Assembly (NCBI GenBank): GCA_025061245.1 | Contig: JANZKD010000182.1 | Location: 1 to 6,304, forward strand | Reading direction: 5' to 3' | DNA: 6,304 nt | Origin: Candidatus Culexmicrobium profundum | Lineage (GTDB): Archaea; Thermoproteota; Methanomethylicia; Culexarchaeales; Culexmicrobiaceae | Shown: positions 1-4,836 of the stretch, one piece after another | How positions within the stretch are numbered: the stretch's first letter is position 1 | How the letters are laid out: each line of letters opens with the position of its first letter | Made by a program: the position numbers and the translations under genes | Notes under the pieces: generated by a model | What the model saw: the letters and a program-made list of their open reading frames with translations, nothing else | The model's database searches: none | What the model was told of the DNA's origin: nothing

Positions 1-1
1 A

Positions 2-109
2 GAACATACAAAAGAAGTCTGGAAGAAAGCTGAAAGAGAAGGAGTGAAAATTATGACTGCAGCTGAATATCTTGGGAAAACACCAGTAGTATTAGTTAAA
101 TGGCAATAA
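2..109 (+). CDS. C-terminal fragment of an unidentified protein
   Basis: The window opens inside a reading frame that runs without a stop for 35 codons to TAA at 107-109. The residues read from the window edge are charged at first (EHTKEVWKKAEREGVKI) and end in a hydrophobic strand (TPVVLVKWQ). This looks like a helix followed by a final beta strand, as at the end of a small alpha/beta domain. I do not recognise the family and assign no function. Reading as coding rests on the lack of stops, the plausible composition and the position converging on the next gene, with 36 bases between the two stop codons. The 5' end lies outside the window. Confidence 0.6.
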   Translation, partial: EHTKEVWKKAEREGVKIMTAAEYLGKTPVVLVKWQ

Positions 110-145
110 AATAAAAGGATAGGAGGAAAAGAACTAGCTACTTAT

Positions 146-325
146 TTAAGCTGGCGCATAATAACAACGCTTTGGAGAAATTACTTTTCCATTCTTCTTA
201 AGTGCACGTATAATTTTTGAAACTTCTTTACTGTCTAAACCTGTCATTTTTGCTATATCACCTGGTCTAACTGGTTTTCCAGCCTTCTTCATTGCCTCAA
301 GAACAATCTGTTCCTTATTTTCCAT
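146..325 (-). CDS. Small winged-helix DNA-binding protein (59 aa)
   Basis: A short intact gene encodes 59 residues. Residues 1-16 form a first helix (MENKEQIVLEAMKKAG). Residues 17-45 read as a helix-turn-helix: 'KPVRPGDIAKMTGLDSKEV' followed by 'SKIIRALKKNGKV', the recognition helix. The end 'ISPKRCYYAPA' fits the beta wing. The protein is therefore a single winged-helix domain with no room for a ligand domain, a common type of small archaeal regulator. The ATG start is supported by a GGGAGATG ribosome binding site at 332-339 and a TATA box at 361-370. The neighbour upstream on the same strand is the broken desulfoferrodoxin gene, 73 bases away, so it may be a redox or stress regulator, but that is inferred from position only. 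It could act by dimerising on the inverted repeat in its own promoter. Confidence 0.85.
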   Translation of the reverse strand: MENKEQIVLEAMKKAGKPVRPGDIAKMTGLDSKEVSKIIRALKKNGKVISPKRCYYAPA

Positions 326-331
326 ATTCTA

Positions 332-370
332 CATCTCCCATAACTTATTGTCTAAATCATAAATATATAC
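332..370 (-). promoter_or_regulatory. TATA box and ribosome binding site of the winged-helix gene
   Basis: On the minus strand GTATATATTT (370 to 361) is a good archaeal TATA box. A start of transcription about 25 bases on falls near 340, directly before GGGAGATG (339 to 332), which lies about nine bases ahead of the ATG at 325. The gene therefore appears to have its own promoter and a very short leader, besides any read-through from upstream. Confidence 0.55.
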
Positions 371-372
371 AA

Positions 373-384
373 GACTTTTAAGTC
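373..384. repeat. Small inverted repeat beside the TATA box, possible operator
   Basis: GACTT-TT-AAGTC on the plus strand is a perfect 5+5 inverted repeat with a two-base centre. It sits immediately upstream of the TATA box of the winged-helix gene, where the TFB recognition element would lie. A bound dimer here could block or help TFB. The arms are short and the DNA is AT-rich, so chance is possible. Confidence 0.3.
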
Positions 385-398
385 GATGCTCCTGACCT

Positions 399-765
399 TC
401 ATAATTCAGCCTTCCATAGTCCATGAAGATTGCAGTACTCTCTTACTTTAACTTCGTTAGCCTTTATTTCAAATTCAGCTTCAGGTTTAACTCCTAGCTT
501 AAGAAACTTCCTATGAACAACACCATCAACTATAACGTCAATCCATTCAATGAAGTGATGCTACTCCATAGGATGAGGTATTGAGCCACCCCTCACTCTT
601 ATACCCTTTATCTGTCTTTTCTACTACTGGAACATGTTTTTCCTTTCCAACATCTCCGTTTTCTTCTAGTAGCTCCATGGGTTGACCACAACATACAAGC
701 TTTCCTGCACCTTCATGTAAAACCTCAACTATATTCCCACAAACATTACATTTGTAAATTTTCAA
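399..765 (-). pseudogene. dfx: Desulfoferrodoxin (superoxide reductase), broken by a frameshift and a TAG
   Basis: Desulfoferrodoxin reduces superoxide to hydrogen peroxide in the cytoplasm of anaerobes. The first frame (TTG at 765) gives the desulforedoxin domain with its four cysteines (C6xxC9, C25, C26), then KEKHVPVVEKTDKG, which holds the first histidine of the catalytic iron site. The frame is then lost, probably by one extra base in the C run at 604-606 (plus strand). The next frame continues the family sequence: IRVRGGSIPHPME, a TAG at 561-563 where the family usually has Glu, then HHFIEWIDVIVDG, and ends with REYCNLHGLWKAEL and TGA at 399-401. All four histidines, the cysteine and the lysine of the iron site are present across the frames. 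As written, translation stops after 72 residues at 547. The TTG start has no clear ribosome binding site, but an in-frame TGA at 790-792 leaves little choice. Decay or base-calling error are both possible. It lies 74 bases downstream of rubrerythrin. Confidence 0.85.
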
Positions 766-839
766 AGAGTGTAAAAGCTCTATAACATTTCAAAAAGCTA
801 CATGTGGATTAGCCTTTTCTTAACTCTCATGATTACACT

Positions 840-1424
840 TCAATATTCTTCACACTTTAATTGGAAGTAGTTCTTTGAGTGACCACATGATGGACAAATT
901 TCTGGCGGCTCCTTTCCATAGTGCACATATCCACACTCTCTACAAACCCACCAAACATCTTTTTCCTTTTTAAAGACAGTTCCAGCCTCAACTTCTTTTA
1001 ATAATTTTTTAAATCTCTCTTCATGATGTTCTTCAGCTTTAGCTATAGCTCTCAATTTACTTGCAATTCCAAGATAACCCTCTTCTTCAGCTACTCTGGC
1101 AAACTCAGGATACATCTTAGTGTACTCGTAGTTTTCTCCTGCAATTGCAGCTTTCAAGTTTTCAATGGTATTGCCAAGAGTTGTTGGAGCTACTGCTTCA
1201 ACAGTAATTTCGTCTAGCTTTTCTCTGCTTTCTTCTATTAACTTGTTAATTAGTTTGAATAAATTATAGGCATGCTCTCTCTCATTTTCAGCAGTTATGA
1301 GAAATATTTCTGAAATTTGATTGTAACCTTCCTTCTTAGCAATTTTTGAATAAAAGGTATAACGATTTCTTGCTTGGCTTTCACCAATGAAAGCCTTCAC
1401 CAAATTTTTAAGAGTCTCCTTCAT
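840..1424 (-). CDS. rbr: Rubrerythrin (194 aa)
   Basis: Rubrerythrin is a cytoplasmic diiron peroxidase that reduces hydrogen peroxide in anaerobes, with electrons passed through its rubredoxin-like centre. The four-helix diiron domain covers residues 1-145. The ligands visible are E15, E48 with H51 (ExxH), E97 with E100 (ExxE) and E131 with H134 (ExxH), at spacings matching the classical Desulfovibrio protein. The C-terminal rubredoxin-like domain (about 155-194) has C161xxC164 and C177xxC180, so both metal centres are complete. Length is normal. The ATG at 1424 is fixed by a strong GGAGGT site at 1431-1436, and a TATA box lies further upstream. It heads a same-strand group with the broken desulfoferrodoxin gene and the winged-helix gene, and diverges from an Lrp-type regulator that is the obvious candidate to control it. 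Confidence 0.97.
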   Translation of the reverse strand: MKETLKNLVKAFIGESQARNRYTFYSKIAKKEGYNQISEIFLITAENEREHAYNLFKLINKLIEESREKLDEITVEAVAPTTLGNTIENLKAAIAGENYEYTKMYPEFARVAEEEGYLGIASKLRAIAKAEEHHEERFKKLLKEVEAGTVFKKEKDVWWVCRECGYVHYGKEPPEICPSCGHSKNYFQLKCEEY

Positions 1425-1430
1425 AACCTA

Positions 1431-1474
1431 ACCTCCAGGTTCCGTTAAAGTTATATATTTGTTTGAATTTATAA
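1431..1474 (-). promoter_or_regulatory. Promoter and Shine-Dalgarno of rubrerythrin
   Basis: On the minus strand TTATAAATT (1474 to 1466) fits an archaeal TATA box; transcription would start near 1445. That gives a leader of about 20 bases containing GGAGGT (1436 to 1431), seven to eight bases before the ATG at 1424. The box lies within a few bases of the regulator's start codon, so binding of a factor here would affect both genes. Confidence 0.55.
1445..1460 (+). promoter_or_regulatory. TATA/BRE of the Lrp-type regulator, leaderless start
   Basis: TTATATATTT at 1451-1460, preceded by the purine-rich TTAAAG (1445-1450) as a possible TFB recognition element, is centred about 25 bases before the ATG at 1480. 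Transcription should therefore begin at or next to the A of the ATG, giving a leaderless message. No ribosome binding site precedes the ATG, which agrees. Confidence 0.55.
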
Positions 1475-1479
1475 GTCTT

Positions 1480-1902
1480 ATGGTTCGAATTTCAGACCTA
1501 GAGCTATTGAAGATATTGCGCAAAAATGCTAGAACACCCTTTCTACAAATTGCAAAAATGCTAGGAGTAAGTGAAACAGCAATAAGAAAAAGAGTGAGAA
1601 AACTAGAAAGAAAAGGAATTATTAAAAAATACACTATAGAAGTAGACCTAAGGAAGATTGGATTTGAAATAAATGCACTGATAGGAATTGATACAAAACC
1701 AGAATACTTCATCCCAACCCTAGAAAAACTAAAAAATATGAAAGAAGTTCAAAGCCTATACTCTGCAAGTGGAGATCATATGATACTAATAGAATGCTGG
1801 TTTAGAAATTCTCATGAATTAACAGAATTCACGAAGAAATTAAGCTCAATGGAGGGTATAGTGAAAATTTGTCCCGCAATAATATTAGAAAAAATAAAAT
1901 AA
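1480..1902 (+). CDS. Lrp/AsnC-family transcriptional regulator (140 aa)
   Basis: This is a full-length member of the Lrp/AsnC ('feast/famine') family, DNA-binding proteins that form dimers and octamers and often sense amino acids. Residues 4-50 form the AsnC-type helix-turn-helix (ISDLELLKILRKNARTPF, then QIAKMLGVSETAIRKRVRKL, then ERKGIIKKYT). Residues about 60-140 form the alpha/beta ligand-binding (RAM) domain, with the conserved SGDHMILIE turn. A TTG at 1459 would add seven residues, but the ATG at 1480 matches the family start and lies at the proper distance from a TATA box for a leaderless message, so I chose it. It diverges from rubrerythrin with interlocked promoters, so control of rubrerythrin and of itself is a reasonable inference. 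Whether it answers to an amino acid, a redox signal or neither cannot be read from the sequence. Confidence 0.93.
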   Translation: MVRISDLELLKILRKNARTPFLQIAKMLGVSETAIRKRVRKLERKGIIKKYTIEVDLRKIGFEINALIGIDTKPEYFIPTLEKLKNMKEVQSLYSASGDHMILIECWFRNSHELTEFTKKLSSMEGIVKICPAIILEKIK

Positions 1903-1998
1903 ACTTAAACTAAATCAATGATTATGCTATAAATAATTAACATTAAAGTTTTAATATTAAATAAACATTATGACAATATAAATAAAATTAAATTTGAA
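1903..1998. other. AT-rich spacer between convergent genes
   Basis: This 96-base stretch between the end of the regulator and the end of the OsmC remnant is almost entirely A and T. It holds an imperfect inverted repeat, TAACATTAAA-GT-TTTAATATTA (1938-1959, one mismatch), which could help end transcription but would make a very weak hairpin. I see no reading frame in it. Confidence 0.4.
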
Positions 1999-2454
1999 TT
2001 AACTGGTTAAGTGGCTATGATACTTTAGCAGTAATTCAAAGCTTATTGGAACTCCTTCTCCCTAGGATTGTCTTAATGGGCATATTTCTTGAGCCATTTC
2101 AAAGCAAGCTCTAGCCTTTTCTCTCCCACTTCGTATCTTTCTCAAGTGAAATTGTTAATTGAAAATGTATCTTTGTGAAAATTAACTTCTCTAATCCTCA
2201 ACACTCATATTTAACAAAGCTTTAGTTTCAAGAGATTTAAGTTTTAACTTAGAATTCATTGCAATTAATAGAAATAAAGTGTTCATACATGAAGCCAATG
2301 AAGCTGCAAAGAGTTCTTCGGGAACAATGTATTCTTTTTTGCCTCCAAATTCTGGTGGAGGACTAATCGTAGTAATGTATTTGTCTCTTATCATTACATC
2401 TGATCCAGTTTCACCCTTCCATTTAGCAGTCCCTTCAAATATAAAGTCAAGCAT
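1999..2454 (-). pseudogene. OsmC-family protein, broken by two frameshifts and a TAG
   Basis: OsmC/Ohr-family proteins are small cytoplasmic thiol peroxidases that reduce organic hydroperoxides using two cysteines. The first frame (ATG at 2454, to TAG at 2191) gives 87 residues with the family features SPPPEFGGKK, VPEELFAASLASC (first cysteine, C56) and a long helix. The match continues in a second frame (2197-2111: LEKLIFTKIHFQLTISLEKD) and then a third (2118-1999: KARACFEMAQEICPLRQS, TAG at 2062-2064, GEGVPISFELLLKYHS, TAA). The second active cysteine lies in EICPLRQS. The first break fits loss of one T from TTT near 2193, the second gain of one A in the run at 2117-2120. Restored, the protein would be about 150 residues, close to the family's usual 140. 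As written only the N-terminal half is made. The AT-rich upstream shows no clear ribosome binding site. Confidence 0.82.
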
Positions 2455-2525
2455 AATTATTTGAAATTAATAATTGTTCTAAATTTTTCCCTTAGCAATT
2501 TGGAAATATAGTTTTAAGTAAAGCT

Positions 2526-2588
2526 AAAATATACTAGGTTCAAACAATAGTCATCGAAGTTTATATTAACCCGTATAGTTTAAGGTGA
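2526..2588 (+). promoter_or_regulatory. Candidate promoter and Shine-Dalgarno of the acetyltransferase gene
   Basis: Two TATA-like boxes precede the gene: AAAATATAC (2526-2534) and TTTATATTAA (2560-2569). The first would give a leader of about 35 bases containing AAGGTGA (2582-2588), four bases before the GTG. The second would place the transcript start almost at the GTG. I favour the first because the ribosome binding site would otherwise go unused, but cannot decide. Confidence 0.4.
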
Positions 2589-2592
2589 AAGA

Positions 2593-3594
2593 GTGGCGAG
2601 TTCCATTGAAATTAGAGAAGTAAAAATGTCAGATGTAGCTGGTTTAGTTGATCTGTATGCTTCAGTTGGCTGGAAATTAAGTGAGAAACAAGCATATAGA
2701 ATAGTGGATTTTTCAATAAATTGTGATTATAGTAGAATCCTTGTAGCTGAGCTGAATGGGAAGGTGCTTGGAAAGGTTACATTGGATACAGTTTTTCCAC
2801 CATATGCTGAGATTGTGAATATAATTGTACATCCAAATTATCAAGGTAGAGGTATAGGGTCAAGGCTTATTGAAAAATGCATAAACATAGCAGTAAAATT
2901 AGGCCATAACATAGTTTACTTGATGTGTGATCCATCAGATATAAAGATGCATAGATTTTACGCGAGAATTGGATTTAAACCAGCTATTTTAGGCAATCCA
3001 AAGAAGCCTAGAAGCTATATGTGGTTATACTACTTCGGGGGAGATTCCATCATAAATAATTTTTTAGTTGATCATCCCTTTGCAGAATTTCAAGTGTCAA
3101 AAAGAAGAAAAATATTTCACAAGTTGAAAGTGTATTCGATGAAGTGGAAAGATCCCGTTACTGGAGATAGATTAGAAGTTTTAGTTAAGGGTCAGCCAGG
3201 GCAACCATTGAAAAATGGAATTATGCCTAGAATAGCTGGGATGAAGCTTCAATGGGGGAATACTAAAATTGATTGTTGGACAAGCGATGAATCCTTTGAG
3301 AATCATAGAGGACAATTTAAACTAAACATCAAAAATCATAGTGAAAAGGAAAAATCAATTGAGATAAGACCATTAATAAGGAAAGATATGGAACTAGTGC
3401 TTAAATACAAGCCAAATATAATCTTGAATCCGAGAGAAAACTTAGAGGTTATTGGAGAAGTAAAGTTAACAGAGAACTTTAAAGTCAAGCTAAATTACCT
3501 ATCTTTCCCCACAGTTATTGCATCAGTAATTTTAAAAATTGATCGCGGCGTTAACTTTGTTGTTTCATCAGGATTTAATTTGTCTTCCGCATAG
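2593..3594 (+). CDS. GNAT-family acetyltransferase with an extra C-terminal domain (333 aa)
   Basis: Residues 5-148 are a GNAT domain, which moves an acetyl group from acetyl-CoA to an amine. 'LYASVGW' (21-27) is the substrate-side loop common in this family. The CoA-binding motif A reads IIVHPNYQGRGIGSRLIEKC, with the Q84-G85-R86-G87-I88-G89 pyrophosphate loop, and motif B is FYARIGFK (122-129). Single-domain relatives end near 150. Here about 180 further residues follow (155-333), rich in alternating polar and hydrophobic stretches such as GQFKLNIKNHS and NLEVIGEVKL, which suggests a beta-sandwich; I do not recognise this part. The GTG start has AAGGTGA just upstream; the next ATG (2626) would cut into the first strand. 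The substrate is unknown. The gene converges with, and overlaps by 20 bases, the MFS transporter, so a link to that transporter's substrate is possible but not shown. Confidence 0.88.
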   Translation: MASSIEIREVKMSDVAGLVDLYASVGWKLSEKQAYRIVDFSINCDYSRILVAELNGKVLGKVTLDTVFPPYAEIVNIIVHPNYQGRGIGSRLIEKCINIAVKLGHNIVYLMCDPSDIKMHRFYARIGFKPAILGNPKKPRSYMWLYYFGGDSIINNFLVDHPFAEFQVSKRRKIFHKLKVYSMKWKDPVTGDRLEVLVKGQPGQPLKNGIMPRIAGMKLQWGNTKIDCWTSDESFENHRGQFKLNIKNHSEKEKSIEIRPLIRKDMELVLKYKPNIILNPRENLEVIGEVKLTENFKVKLNYLSFPTVIASVILKIDRGVNFVVSSGFNLSSA

Positions 3595-4753
3595 AGATGT
3601 AAAATATTAAGGATGAAAATAGTGTTATAATTGAAATAATTCTTAGTGCAGAAACATATCCTTGAAAATCTATGAGGAATCCAGCTAGGTATGTAGAAAA
3701 AGCTCCTACAATGTTTCCAATCATGGTAACAACCCCTAAACCTAGAGATTTCAGTTCAGTGGGTAAAGACTTAGTTACTGATGAGTAAATTATAGGAGAA
3801 TATGCATAGAGAGATAAGCCGATGATTATTAGAACTAGATAAGTTAAATTTAAATCATACACGATTGTTAATGTAAATAACATTAAGCCACTAATAAGTA
3901 TAGATAAGAAAATAGCATTTCTATCTCCAATAAGCTCAGAAAAATATCCACTTGACATTTTGGCAAATATACCGGCTGCTGGTAAAAGAGACGCTGTCCA
4001 GCCAGCTAACCAAAAATCAAAACCCCTAAATTCAACTAGATATGAGGGAATAAATGTAAACAATGTTCTAAGACATAAATTGTAAATAGAATGAGCCAAG
4101 GCTAAGGGGAAGAGTAAGAATAAGAAACTTCTCAACTTAACATCTCTATTGCATCTTATTTGTAAATTACCATTCCTCTCATCATTATATTTTTCATCTT
4201 CCAATGTAATGTACATAAATATTGCCAATAAAAATGCTGGCAATGAGATTAAAAGAAAGGCAAATCTCCAATTCCAAATGGAAATTATGAAGATGGTTAA
4301 TGGAAGAGCAATGGTATTACCGACATTTGGACCTGATTCATGAAATCCTATTGCTTTTCCTTGCATTTTACCAAATTTTTCTGAGAGGAGCATATTAGCT
4401 ATAGGGAGATGGATTCCTTGAAAGAATCCTAGAAGAAACCTTAGAAGAGATATGTGAAATAGGTTGGTTGCAAAGAAGTTTAAAAGCGTGGAGAGAGCGT
4501 ATCCTACAATACCTATCACGAGAGTTTTTCTAGTACCTAACTTATTAACCATAATTCCAGCAGGAATTTTAACTAAAATGTAGCCAGCTAAATATAGAGT
4601 TTCAAGCATTCCGCTCTCTGCATGAGACATGTTAAATTCTTTAGCTAATATTGGAAGAAGTGGTGGAAGGATAGATCTACACAAATATATAAGCACCCAT
4701 CCAAACCAGCATAAAAGTAGTATGCTATATTGATTAGTCCAGTTAAATCGCAT
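3575..4753 (-). CDS. MFS transporter, 12 membrane helices (392 aa)
   Basis: This is a major facilitator superfamily carrier in the cytoplasmic membrane, probably a proton- or solute-coupled importer or exporter of a small molecule. The sequence is made of about 12 hydrophobic segments with a polar central loop (LEDEKYNDERNGNLQIRCN) between helices 6 and 7. The loop between helices 2 and 3 has motif A, GIMVNKLGTRK (66-76), with its conserved G, N/K, G and R/K residues. R26 in helix 1 and a second arginine in helix 7 (LCLRTLFTF) may face the channel and suit an anionic substrate such as a carboxylate, but this is inference. The ATG at 4753 has GGGTG six bases before it; a GTG at 4762 would add three residues. 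It lies 83 bases downstream of the PLP enzyme on the same strand, so the two are probably co-transcribed. The exact substrate cannot be named. Confidence 0.9.
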   Translation of the reverse strand: MRFNWTNQYSILLLCWFGWVLIYLCRSILPPLLPILAKEFNMSHAESGMLETLYLAGYILVKIPAGIMVNKLGTRKTLVIGIVGYALSTLLNFFATNLFHISLLRFLLGFFQGIHLPIANMLLSEKFGKMQGKAIGFHESGPNVGNTIALPLTIFIISIWNWRFAFLLISLPAFLLAIFMYITLEDEKYNDERNGNLQIRCNRDVKLRSFLFLLFPLALAHSIYNLCLRTLFTFIPSYLVEFRGFDFWLAGWTASLLPAAGIFAKMSSGYFSELIGDRNAIFLSILISGLMLFTLTIVYDLNLTYLVLIIIGLSLYAYSPIIYSSVTKSLPTELKSLGLGVVTMIGNIVGAFSTYLAGFLIDFQGYVSALRIISIITLFSSLIFYISMRKTN

Positions 4754-4836
4754 TCTATGCACCCTGAATTTTAGGTGGAATAGTTGTACATTTTCTCTAA
4801 GAAATGATGCTTTAAAGATTACTGGAGGAAGAATTG

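Noticed and set aside
119..130. AGGAGG-like ribosome binding site between the left fragment and the winged-helix gene
   Set aside because: No start codon with a useful frame follows it on the plus strand, so it is probably a chance purine run.
399..563. Separately translated C-terminal superoxide reductase domain
   Set aside because: No ATG, GTG or TTG with a ribosome binding site stands at the head of this frame after the TAG, so independent translation has no support.
1023..1217. Plus-strand open frame of 64 codons inside the rubrerythrin gene
   Set aside because: It lies antisense within a gene whose diiron ligands are all present, and its Phe/Ser-rich translation is what the complement of Glu/Lys-rich helices gives.
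1428..1712. Minus-strand open frame of 94 codons across the regulator and the rubrerythrin promoter
   Set aside because: It is antisense to the conserved helix-turn-helix gene and covers the divergent promoters; its hydrophobic look is a by-product of the complement.
1938..1959. Hairpin terminator after the regulator
   Set aside because: The inverted repeat is nearly all A and T with one mismatch, so its stability would be low; kept only as a note on the spacer.
2279..2464. Plus-strand open frame of 61 codons opposite the OsmC remnant
   Set aside because: The minus strand matches the OsmC family over the same bases, and the plus-strand product resembles nothing I know.
4149..4343. Plus-strand open frame of 64 codons inside the transporter
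   Set aside because: It is antisense within an intact 12-helix protein.
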